From Hydrogenophaga taeniospiralis (GTDB lineage Bacteria > Pseudomonadota > Gammaproteobacteria > Burkholderiales > Burkholderiaceae_C): a stretch of DNA of 64,000 nucleotides. How positions within the stretch are numbered: position 1 is the stretch's first letter; each line of letters starts with the position of its first letter. Shown here piece after piece: positions 55,870 through 63,152 of this stretch. Below the pieces are notes generated by a model. That model had not been told where the DNA came from, did no database searches, and saw only the letters and a list, made by a program, of their open reading frames with translations. Made by a program: the position numbers and the translations under genes. The stretch covers positions 1,464,501 through 1,528,500 of the forward strand of contig NZ_JAHBAG010000001.1 of NCBI RefSeq assembly GCF_020510445.1, written 5' to 3'.

Positions 55870-56853
55870 TCACTTCAGGTTGACGAAGGTCGCTGGCACC
55901 CAGTCGTACCCAGTGCCGGCGTCGGCCTTGCGAACACGGCCCAGGCCAGGGAACGGCATGTGGGCGGCGGCGATCATCGTCTTGTCCGCAGCGAGCTTCA
56001 CCAGAAGGTCTTCACGCGTCTTGATGGCCATCTCGCCGTCTGAGTCGAAGGCGATGCCGATTTCCGGGTGCGGCATCTGGACGGCGATGACGTGAGTGAC
56101 GTCGCCCCAGGCCAGCAGCGACTGACCCTTGGAGGAAATCATGTAGCCGGTGTGACCGGGCGTATGGCCGGGAATGGCATAGGGAGCAATGCCGGGGACG
56201 ATTTCGCTCATGCCTTCGAACGGCTTCCATTTGCCGGCAGCGATGTAAGGCGCGGCGCCATCCTGTGCCATCTTGAAGAAGATTTTTGCTTCTTCCGGGG
56301 CCTTGGCGGCGATGTCCTTCGACAGCCAGAAGTCGGCGTCGGCCTTCTTCATCACCACGGTCGCGTTCGGGAAGACGCGTTTCCCGTTCTTGTAGATCCC
56401 ACCAACATGGTCAGAGTGAAGATGTGTCAGCAACACCTGATCAACCTGCTCCGGCTTGTAGCCGGAGGCCTTCAAGTTCTGCACGAGCTTGCCCAGCGTG
56501 GGGCCACCCCAGTGGCCGCCTGCACCCGTATCGATGAGAACGAGCTTGGAGCCGGTGTTGACGAGGTAGCCTTGGACGGTGGCCGGGACATTCTTGGGAT
56601 CGTTCTGGAAGGAGCGCGCCAGAAGGGACTGGATGAGCGCTGGATCGCCATGCAGGAGGCTGGAGTCGATGGCGCCGCCGCCGTCAAGGAGCGCGGTGAC
56701 TTCATAGTCGCCAATCATCGTGCGATAGAAGCCCGCAACCTGCTTGTGCTGCATCGGCGCTTCAGCTTGGGCCGGTGCGACAGCAACGAAGGTGCTGGCG
56801 AATGCCAACGATACCGCGAGCACGGTGCGCGAAGTGAAATTGGAGAGTTTCAT
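55870..56853 (-). CDS. Periplasmic metallo-beta-lactamase-fold hydrolase
   Basis: A 327-aa hydrolase with a signal peptide (V-L-A-V-S-L-A-F-A-S-T-F-V-A-V-A, cleavage at A-Q-A near residue 30). The metal motif is intact: His144-x-His146-x-Asp148-His149 in L-T-H-L-H-S-D-H-V-G-G, followed by P-G-H-T-P-G-H near 230, an Asp in A-W-G-D-V near 250 and a C-terminal A-A-H-M near 300. Such proteins include lactonases, thiol hydrolases and alkylsulfatase relatives; export argues against glyoxalase II. It is divergent from the HxlR gene at 57116. Base composition looks lower in GC than the surrounding genes. Confidence 0.85.
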   Translation of the reverse strand: MKLSNFTSRTVLAVSLAFASTFVAVAPAQAEAPMQHKQVAGFYRTMIGDYEVTALLDGGGAIDSSLLHGDPALIQSLLARSFQNDPKNVPATVQGYLVNTGSKLVLIDTGAGGHWGGPTLGKLVQNLKASGYKPEQVDQVLLTHLHSDHVGGIYKNGKRVFPNATVVMKKADADFWLSKDIAAKAPEEAKIFFKMAQDGAAPYIAAGKWKPFEGMSEIVPGIAPYAIPGHTPGHTGYMISSKGQSLLAWGDVTHVIAVQMPHPEIGIAFDSDGEMAIKTREDLLVKLAADKTMIAAAHMPFPGLGRVRKADAGTGYDWVPATFVNLK

Positions 56854-57042
56854 AGTGTTTCCTATCCGTTGGATGTGGTGGGGTACGTACGCAATGATCT
56901 TCAGCGGACCGCCAGCGCGTCGTGCCATGTCGTTGTTGCCATCTCTTTGGTCGCCCGCACGACCGAGTCGCCGCTGTAACCAGAGATGAAAGCCGCGCGC
57001 ATGTTCGATTCCTCTGTCGATTTGCCAAGACCTCTTTTGTGA

Positions 57043-57092
57043 TTGCATTATGCAAGTGGTCGAATGATATTCGAACATCTTGCATAATGCAA
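57043..57092. promoter_or_regulatory. Triple palindrome in the metallo-hydrolase/HxlR divergent promoter
   Basis: Three perfect short palindromes stand in a row: TTGCATTATGCAA (57043-57055), TCGAATGATATTCGA (57060-57074) and TTGCATAATGCAA (57080-57092, extendable by C/G to 15 bp). The outer two differ only in the central base; their centres are 37 bp apart, about three and a half helical turns. Likely operators for the adjacent HxlR regulator controlling both directions. Confidence 0.7.
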
Positions 57093-57115
57093 GTAGAAAT
57101 TCAAGGAGAGTGGCT

Positions 57116-57601
57116 GTGCCGCAAACAAGACGATCGGGCTGCCCGATCAACCTGACGCTTGAGCAGATCGGCGACCGCTGGAGCCTGATCGTTATCCGCG
57201 ATGTCATGTTCGAGAACAGGCGCAGCTATGGCGCCCTGCTGGAGCAAAACGAGGAAGGCATCGCCTCGAACATCCTCGCAAGCCGGCTCAAGCACTTGAT
57301 CGCCTCTGGCCTGCTGACACGAAGTCCGGATCCGAATCATCAGCAGAAGGGGATCTACAGCCTCACGGAAGCGGCCATACAGCTTGTACCTCTGCTGGCC
57401 CATGTGGCTGCGTGGGGCATTCGGCATACGCATCCGAGCAAGGAGGCGTCTTTGCGCTCGCAGCGGCTGGAAAAGGGCGGCCCATCGCTATGGAGCGCCC
57501 TTATGGATGAACTGCGTTACCTGCATCTCGGTGCACCGCGTCCGGCGCGCTCAGTATTGGGCGAGCTCGGGGCCGACAGCGAGAAGGAAATGGCTAACTA
57601 G
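57116..57601 (+). CDS. HxlR family winged-helix regulator
   Basis: A 161-aa regulator of the HxlR/DUF24 family. The core begins with G-C-P-I-N-L-T-L-E-Q-I-G-D-R-W-S-L-I-V-I-R-D (residues about 7-28; Cys near position 8 is conserved in redox- or aldehyde-sensing members) and includes I-A-S-N-I-L-A-S-R-L-K-H-L as recognition helix near 55. The C-terminal 50 residues exceed the usual length. Start GTG 57116 is chosen because AGGAG lies eight bases upstream. It is divergent from the metallo-hydrolase and probably responds to that enzyme's substrate. Confidence 0.83.
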   Translation: MPQTRRSGCPINLTLEQIGDRWSLIVIRDVMFENRRSYGALLEQNEEGIASNILASRLKHLIASGLLTRSPDPNHQQKGIYSLTEAAIQLVPLLAHVAAWGIRHTHPSKEASLRSQRLEKGGPSLWSALMDELRYLHLGAPRPARSVLGELGADSEKEMAN

Positions 57602-57627
57602 CTGCATGCAGGGTTAAACAAGGGCGA

Positions 57628-57646
57628 GGCCCGCAATGCGCGGGCC
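57628..57646. terminator. Hairpin after the HxlR gene
   Basis: GGCCCGC-AATGC-GCGGGCC forms a perfect 7-bp stem 26 bp after the HxlR stop. No T-run follows, so it is at best a weak or Rho-assisted terminator. Confidence 0.35.
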
Positions 57647-57709
57647 AGTGTGAACCTATACCCGATTCAGTACCGCCCTGAAGTAGAAACTGCCGGCTCC
57701 TCTGATATC

Positions 57710-57737
57710 GCTGTTGCTGCCTGCAGGCAGCAACAGC
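57710..57737. repeat. Perfect 28-bp palindrome
   Basis: Two 14-base halves, GCTGTTGCTGCCTG and CAGGCAGCAACAGC, meet without a spacer. It lies just before the IS3 remnant in otherwise non-coding DNA. It may be a recombination scar joining inverted copies of an element end, or a protein-binding site. Confidence 0.7.
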
Positions 57738-57757
57738 GCGCGAATTCGGCAGGTGTC

Positions 57758-57872
57758 GCCCACTCCAGCGCCGACAAGTTCTGGAAGCAGCTCAACCGCG
57801 AAGGCCTTGCCATTGCCCGCTGCACGGTCGAGCGGCCAATGTGGCGCCTGGGTTTGCAGGGCCTGCGCCGTG
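57758..57872 (+). pseudogene. IS3-family OrfB fragment
   Basis: About 38 codons encode D-K-F-W-K-Q-L-N-R-E-G, then A-R-C-T-V-E-R-P-M and G-L-Q-G-L-R-R-G, the N-terminal DNA-binding part of IS3 OrfB transposases (usual form V-W-x-Q-L-x-R-E-G, then A-R-C-T-V-E-R-L-M). Both ends are missing. It is open in frame with the IS30 remnant that follows, an accident of rearrangement. Confidence 0.8.
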
Positions 57873-57925
57873 GCACTCCCCGAACGAAGAACGGTCCTGC
57901 CCTGGCGGGTTACGGAGCCATCACC

Positions 57926-58247
57926 ATGGCCAACGCACTCAAGAAAACAGCGATGAAGCTACCTACCCAGCTATGGCAGTCATTGACTTGGGGTCGTGGC
58001 AAGGAGCTGTTCGGCCATGCACGGTTCACCATCGAGTCCGGGGTCAAGGTCCTCTTTGCCGATCCTCGCAGTCCATGGCAGCGCTGTACGAGCGAGAACA
58101 CGAATGGGCTGCTGCGCCAATACTTCCCCAACGGCACCGACCTTGAATAACAGGGGGCGCAAGACGTTGGGTTGGAAGACACCGGCTGAAGCGCGGAATG
58201 ACTACCTAAAATCCGCTGAACACCCCGGTGTTGCGACGGCCGGTTGA
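57926..58247 (+). pseudogene. IS30-family transposase C-terminal remnant with internal deletion
   Basis: The sequence encodes W-Q-S-L-T-W-G-R-G-K-E-L, F-T-I-E-S-G-V-K-V and D-P-R-S-P-W-Q-R-C-T-S-E-N-T-N-G-L-L-R-Q, the catalytic C-terminal part of IS30 transposases (E in the S-E-N region). A stop at 58147-58149 follows Y-F-P-N-G-T-D-L-E. In another frame the family's last segment, R-K-T-L-G-W-K-T-P-A-E, continues to 58247, so roughly 20 codons have been lost and the frame shifted. The N-terminal half is absent. It ends 95 bp before htpG. Confidence 0.85.
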
Positions 58248-58342
58248 ATCCACCCTGCGTGCCAGTGCCAGAATGCCGGTCCGCGCGATGCGCTATTCGA
58301 TCCGGTGTCCCCCGGTCGGTCGTTTTCCAGCCAATTCACATC

Positions 58343-60292
58343 ATGAGCAAACAAACCCTGTCGTTTCAGGCCGAGGTGGCGCAACTGCTGCACCTCGTCA
58401 CCCATTCGCTGTATTCCAACCCCGAGATCTTCCTGCGCGAGCTGGTGTCCAACGCGTCGGACGCCTGCGACAAGCTGCGTTTTGAAGGCCTGAACAATGC
58501 CGCGCTGTTTGAGGATGCGCCCAACCTCGACGTGCGCGTGGCCTTCGACAAGGACGCCAAGACCATCACCATCACCGACAACGGCATCGGCATGAGCCAG
58601 GCCGAAGCGGTGGAGCACCTGGGCACCATCGCCAAGAGCGGCACCAAGGACTTCATGAGCCACCTGAGCGGTGACCAGAAGAAAGACGCTCAGCTGATCG
58701 GCCAGTTCGGCGTGGGCTTCTACTCGGGCTTCATCGTGGCCGACAAAATCACGGTCGAATCGCGTCGCGCTGGCCTGCCGGCGGCCGAGGGCGTGCGCTG
58801 GACCAGCGGTGGAACCGGCGACTTCGAGGTGGAGGCCATCGAACGCGCCGCGCGCGGCACCACCATCACCCTGCATGTGCGCGAGGACAAGACCGAGTTC
58901 CTGAGCCACTGGAAGCTCAAGTCGCTGATCACCAAGTACTCCGACCACATCAGCCTGCCGATCCTGATGCAGAAGGAAGAGTGGGACGCCGAGAAGAGCG
59001 AGTACGTGCAGCAGGACGCGTGGGAGGCGGTGAACTCGGCCAACGCACTGTGGGCCCGCAGCAAGAAGGAGATCTCCGACGAGCAGTACGCCGAGTTCTA
59101 CAAGAACCTCAGCTACGACCAGGAGGCGCCGCTGGCCTGGAGCCACAACCGGGTGGAAGGCAGCACCGAATACACGCAGCTGCTCTACATCCCGGCCAAG
59201 GCGCCGATGGACCTGTGGAACCGCGACCGCAAGGCCGGCATCAAGCTCTACGTCAAACGCGTCTTCATCATGGACGAGGCCGAGGCGCTGATGCCTTCGT
59301 TCCTGCGCTGGGTCAAGGGCGTGGTCGATTCGGCCGACCTGCCGCTCAACGTGAGCCGCGAACTGCTGCAGGAAAGCCGCGACGTCAAGGCGATCCGCGA
59401 AGGCAACACCCGCCGCGTGCTGGCCATGCTGGAAGACCTGGCGAAGAAGGACGTGGCGCCCAAGGCCGAGGAGGGCGTGGACGGTGTGACCGACGTGGTC
59501 AGCGCCGAGGACAAGGCCGCGGCCGAGAAGGACGTGGGCAAGTACTCGGCCTTCTACGCCGAGTTCGGCTCGGTGCTGAAGGAAGGCCTGGGCGAAGACT
59601 TTGCCAACCGCGAGAAGATCGCCAAGCTGCTGCGCTTTGCCTCGACCACCACCGACATGGTGAGCGTGAGCCTGGCGGACTACAAGGCGCGCATGAAAGA
59701 AGGCCAGGCCGCCATCTACTACATCACCGCCGACAGCCTCGCCGCCGCCAAGAACAGCCCGCAGCTCGAGGTGTTCAAGAAGAAGGGCATCGAGGTGCTG
59801 CTGATGGCCGACCGCGTGGACGAGTGGGCCGTGTCGCACCTGCACGAGTTCGACGGCACGCCGCTGCAGAGCGTGGCCAAGGGCGCGGTCGATCTGGGCA
59901 CTTTGCAGGACGAAGAAGAAAAGAAAGCCGCCGAGGCCGCGGCCGAGAGCTTCAAGCCGGTGCTGGACAAGCTCAAGGAAGCGCTCAAGGACAAGGCGCA
60001 GGACGTGCGCGTGACCACCCGTCTGGTGGATTCGGCGGCCTGTCTGGTGGTGGGCGAGGGCGACCTCTCCAACCAGCTCGCCCGCATGCTCAAGGCCGCC
60101 GGCCAGCAGGCGCCCGCCAGCAAGCCCATCCTGGAGGTGAACGCCGAGCACCCGCTGGTGAAGAAGCTGGACGGCAGCGCGCATTTCGACGACCTGGCGC
60201 ACATCCTGTTTGACCAGGCGCTGCTGGCCGAAGGCGGCCTGCCGGACGACCCGGCCGCCTACGTCAAGCGCGTCAACGCCCTGCTGGTGTGA
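58343..60292 (+). CDS. htpG: Chaperone protein HtpG (bacterial Hsp90)
   Basis: A 649-aa Hsp90 homologue of standard bacterial length. The N-terminal ATP-binding (GHKL) domain is complete: [11 protein letters not shown] near residues 28-38, I-T-D-N-G-I-G-M near 80, G-T-I-A-K-S-G-T near 94, and G-Q-F-G-V-G-F-Y-S near 115-123. The middle domain has the catalytic R-E-L-L-Q-E-S-R region near 335. The C-terminus has no MEEVD, as expected in bacteria. ATG 58343 fits family alignment. It refolds or remodels client proteins using ATP. A strong terminator follows. Confidence 0.97.
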   Translation: MSKQTLSFQAEVAQLLHLVTHSLYSNPEIFLRELVSNASDACDKLRFEGLNNAALFEDAPNLDVRVAFDKDAKTITITDNGIGMSQAEAVEHLGTIAKSGTKDFMSHLSGDQKKDAQLIGQFGVGFYSGFIVADKITVESRRAGLPAAEGVRWTSGGTGDFEVEAIERAARGTTITLHVREDKTEFLSHWKLKSLITKYSDHISLPILMQKEEWDAEKSEYVQQDAWEAVNSANALWARSKKEISDEQYAEFYKNLSYDQEAPLAWSHNRVEGSTEYTQLLYIPAKAPMDLWNRDRKAGIKLYVKRVFIMDEAEALMPSFLRWVKGVVDSADLPLNVSRELLQESRDVKAIREGNTRRVLAMLEDLAKKDVAPKAEEGVDGVTDVVSAEDKAAAEKDVGKYSAFYAEFGSVLKEGLGEDFANREKIAKLLRFASTTTDMVSVSLADYKARMKEGQAAIYYITADSLAAAKNSPQLEVFKKKGIEVLLMADRVDEWAVSHLHEFDGTPLQSVAKGAVDLGTLQDEEEKKAAEAAAESFKPVLDKLKEALKDKAQDVRVTTRLVDSAACLVVGEGDLSNQLARMLKAAGQQAPASKPILEVNAEHPLVKKLDGSAHFDDLAHILFDQALLAEGGLPDDPAAYVKRVNALLV

Positions 60293-60315
60293 CGCTGGTC
60301 GGCAACGGATGATCC

Positions 60316-60343
60316 AGAGGCACTTCGGTGCCTCTTGTCTTTT
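60316..60343 (+). terminator. Rho-independent terminator of htpG
   Basis: AGAGGCAC-TTCG-GTGCCTCT forms a perfect 8-bp stem with a stable UUCG loop, followed by TGTCTTTT. It lies 23 bp after the htpG stop. Confidence 0.9.
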
Positions 60344-60507
60344 GGGGCCATGGCGGATCGGGCGTGCCAGGCGGCGGTGACCGGTCGCTTACCATCGGCA
60401 GGCCGGCGGCGCAGAGGCCCTTGCGTCTGGCTGGCGCCCGGCACCCCGGCACGCGATCCGCGCCCGGTGGGCTCCCGTTTCCCGATCATCTGACCGAAAC
60501 CCCGCGA

Positions 60508-61467
60508 ATGAAGCACGCAAAAACACTGTTCAAGGCACTCATGTACGCGGCCGTGCTGGCCTCGTGCGTGTATTTCGTGCTGGCCATCAAGACCCATGTC
60601 GCGAACCTGCCGCCCATCGCGTTCAACGTCCAGACCCTGGCCGTGACCGTGCTGAGCACGGTGGCGGTGGTGGTGACGCACTTTCTGGGCACCCACGTCT
60701 GGCGCCTGCTGATGTCCGACCAGGGCTACCGGGTTCCCATGCGGCTGGCGGTGCAGGTGTTCTTCATTTCGCAGCTGGGCAAGTACCTGCCGGGCAACGT
60801 CGGCCAGTTTCTGGGGCGCGGCGTGCTGGCCAAGTCCACCGGGATTCCGGTCGGGGTGGCGGTGGGCACGGCGGTGTTCGAAGGCATCTGGAACCTGGTG
60901 ATCAGCCTGTCGCTGGCCTTGCTGTCGACCTGGGTGCTGTGGGACCTGGTCACCGTGCATTCGGTGAACCCCCGGTTTGGCCAGCAGGCCGGCTGGCTGC
61001 TCCTGCTGGCGCTGGTGCTGCCCTGGCTGAGCATCAAGGTCCTGAACGCCGTGTTGCCGCAGTTGAGCCGCAAGGTCGGCGGCGGGCAACTGCTGCGGCC
61101 ACCCCGCCTGAAAACCTCCCTCCTGGTGTCCTTGCTGATCCTGGTCAACTTCATGCTGCTCGGGTACGTGCTGAAACTGCAGTCGGAAGTGTTCTTTTCC
61201 ACGCCGCCGGTGGAGTGGCTCAGCATCACCTTGCTGTTCAGCAGCGCCTGGGTGGCCGGGTACGTCGTGCCCGGCGCGCCCGGTGGCCTGGGGGTGCGCG
61301 AGGCCATGATGGTGGTCCTGCTCACCCCGCTCACGGGCGCCCCCGTGGCGACGGGGCTGGCGGTCAGCATGCGGCTCACCTCGCTGCTGGGCGATGGTCT
61401 GACCGTGCTGGTCGGGGTCCTGGGGCGTTACATGCGGGGCCAGGCCGAAGTCAGCCGGCTGACCTGA
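60508..61467 (+). CDS. UPF0104 / lysylphosphatidylglycerol-synthase-like membrane protein
   Basis: A 319-aa protein with about eight membrane helices, matching the flippase-like UPF0104/AglD domain related to the N-terminal part of MprF. Typical features are G-K-Y-L-P-G-N-V-G-Q-F near residues 91-101, and V-P-G-A-P-G-G-L-G-V-R-E near 255-266. The C-terminal aminoacyl-transferase domain of true LPG synthases is absent, so a lipid-translocation role is more likely than lysyl transfer. Start ATG 60508 is the family start; longer open frame upstream is unsupported. Its stop codon sits inside a GACCT tandem repeat. Confidence 0.83.
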   Translation: MKHAKTLFKALMYAAVLASCVYFVLAIKTHVANLPPIAFNVQTLAVTVLSTVAVVVTHFLGTHVWRLLMSDQGYRVPMRLAVQVFFISQLGKYLPGNVGQFLGRGVLAKSTGIPVGVAVGTAVFEGIWNLVISLSLALLSTWVLWDLVTVHSVNPRFGQQAGWLLLLALVLPWLSIKVLNAVLPQLSRKVGGGQLLRPPRLKTSLLVSLLILVNFMLLGYVLKLQSEVFFSTPPVEWLSITLLFSSAWVAGYVVPGAPGGLGVREAMMVVLLTPLTGAPVATGLAVSMRLTSLLGDGLTVLVGVLGRYMRGQAEVSRLT

Positions 61468-61495
61468 CCTGACCTGACCTGACCTGACCTGACCT
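61461..61495. repeat. Seven tandem copies of GACCT at the gene end
   Basis: GACCT is repeated seven times without interruption, beginning at the next-to-last sense codon of the UPF0104 gene and running 28 bp beyond its stop. The unit contains TGA, so any change in copy number still meets a stop within 15 bases and alters only the last few residues. Confidence 0.9.
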
Positions 61496-61534
61496 GATAG
61501 GTCGAGCGCCGGCTGACAGCGGCGCGGCTCCATG

Positions 61535-61570
61535 CCCATGCATGCCCCAGGCGGGCTGCATGGGTTTTTT
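61535..61570 (+). terminator. Rho-independent terminator of the UPF0104 gene
   Basis: CCCATGCA-T-GCCC (left arm, one bulged T), loop CAGGC, then GGGC-TGCATGGG (right arm) form a 12-bp stem followed directly by TTTTTT. It lies 68 bp after the UPF0104 stop. Confidence 0.9.
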
Positions 61571-61741
61571 CATGGGATCGAAGGGGTTGGCGCGGTGGCG
61601 CGCGGCATGTCCGGGCCCATCGGTGGCCATTGGAGGGGGGTAACACATAGCGTCGTGTGAGATGACTACACTGGGCATCGGGGAGTCCTTTCAGGGACGG
61701 GGTTCCGGCGCCGTCTCTCCACCTGATCAAACGGTCTCAAC

Positions 61742-63145
61742 GTGTACCTACAGCGCCCCTTCGATAACGTCGTCACCTTCCGCAACAGCCAGGGCGAGAG
61801 CGCGCGCGGTTCCCTGACCAGCCTGCAGCGGCGTTCGCTGGTGATGGAGATCTACAACCCTTACTCCATCGTGCAGGTCAGTGAGGTGTTGTCGGCACTG
61901 ACCATCCGGTCGGGTGAACGCATCATTTACGACGGCAAGGCGGTCGTGGTCAGCCTGCTCAACACCGGTCTGATGGCGGTGGTGTCGGTGGCGTTGATCG
62001 ATGAATGGTCCGACCTCAACGCCATTCGCGGCGACATTCACCAAGTGCGCGGCGAGGCGGAGCGTTTCGTGTCCGACTGGGAGGGACGCTTCAGGATCAG
62101 GCAGAGCTACCAGGTCATGATCAGCGAATTTCGTGCCTTTCTGGCTGACACCGCACGCTGGGCGGATCAGGCCGACTTGTCATCCTTCCTGCCCCGCGAG
62201 GCCGATGGCCGTATCCGCGCGGATGTGTTCGACGAGCTGTCCGCGCCCATCATGGAGAAGAGCGCGGAGTACCTGGTCTGGCTCGAAGACGAAGGCCCGC
62301 GCGTGCCACTGGAGGACTCCGTGGCACACCGCAACTTCGCACAGACCTCGCTGCACCCCTTGATGCTGCGTGCGCCCTTCGTCTACCGCACCTTCACCAA
62401 GCCGCTGGGTTATGCGGGCGACTACGAAATGGTCAATCAGATCCTGGGTGACCCGCGCCAGGGCCCCAACACCTACTTCCAGATCGTCAACGCCGCATTT
62501 CTAAAGGCAGGTGTCGCCCAGGCACATCGCAACCGCATCGATATTCTGGTCGAGTCGCTGTTGCGAGTCGCCCAGCAAGCGCGGCGCGAAGGCCGCCAGG
62601 CACGCGTGCTGAATGTGGGTTGCGGCCCGGCCGTGGAGATTCGACGCTTCATCGCCCAGGACGAAAATCCGGACAGCATTGCCTTCACGCTGATGGACTT
62701 CAGCGAACCGACGATCGAGTACACGCGGAGCAAGATCGCCGAGGCTGCTCGCGAGACTGGCCGACGGGTGCAGGTCGAGTTCGTCAAAGAGTCCGTGCAC
62801 GACCTGCTGAAGCGCACCAGCCGGCAGGCGCCTGTTCCCGAAAGCGAATCCCTCGATTTCGTGTACTGCGCGGGCCTGTTTGACTATCTTTCGGACAAGG
62901 TCTGCTCTCGACTGCTGCGGTATTTCGTTTCGCGCGCGCAAGCCGGAGGGCGGGTTCTCGTGACCAACGTGCATTCGAACAATTTGCAGAAGACTCTCAT
63001 GGAGCATCTGCTGGAATGGCACTTGATCTACCGCGACGAGGTGGGGCTGGAGTCTGTCCTGCCGCCGGAGCGGCAGGACACTTCGATCTACACAGACGCC
63101 ACGGGTCTCAACGTCTTCGCCGAGTTCCGCGTCCCAACGATATGA
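61742..63145 (+). CDS. SAM-dependent methyltransferase, PhcB-like (3-OH-PAME synthase family)
   Basis: A 467-aa protein. Residues about 1-90 form a beta-rich N-terminal domain, followed by a helical region. The class I methyltransferase fold starts near residue 290 with V-L-N-V-G-C-G-P-A-V-E (SAM-binding), then L-M-D-F-S-E-P-T near 317 and Y-C-A-G-L-F-D-Y-L-S-D near 375-385. The whole pattern, including K-P-L-G-Y-A-G-D-Y-E-M-V-N near 220, fits the family of Ralstonia PhcB, which makes the 3-hydroxypalmitate methyl ester cell-density signal. The start is a GTG without a clear ribosome site. A PhcS-like kinase gene follows within 8 bp. Confidence 0.8.
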   Translation: MYLQRPFDNVVTFRNSQGESARGSLTSLQRRSLVMEIYNPYSIVQVSEVLSALTIRSGERIIYDGKAVVVSLLNTGLMAVVSVALIDEWSDLNAIRGDIHQVRGEAERFVSDWEGRFRIRQSYQVMISEFRAFLADTARWADQADLSSFLPREADGRIRADVFDELSAPIMEKSAEYLVWLEDEGPRVPLEDSVAHRNFAQTSLHPLMLRAPFVYRTFTKPLGYAGDYEMVNQILGDPRQGPNTYFQIVNAAFLKAGVAQAHRNRIDILVESLLRVAQQARREGRQARVLNVGCGPAVEIRRFIAQDENPDSIAFTLMDFSEPTIEYTRSKIAEAARETGRRVQVEFVKESVHDLLKRTSRQAPVPESESLDFVYCAGLFDYLSDKVCSRLLRYFVSRAQAGGRVLVTNVHSNNLQKTLMEHLLEWHLIYRDEVGLESVLPPERQDTSIYTDATGLNVFAEFRVPTI

Positions 63146-63152
63146 GGGCCCG

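Noticed and set aside
60508-61467. Naming the membrane protein MprF/lysylphosphatidylglycerol synthase
   Set aside because: Only the flippase-like membrane domain is present; the aminoacyl-transferase domain is missing.
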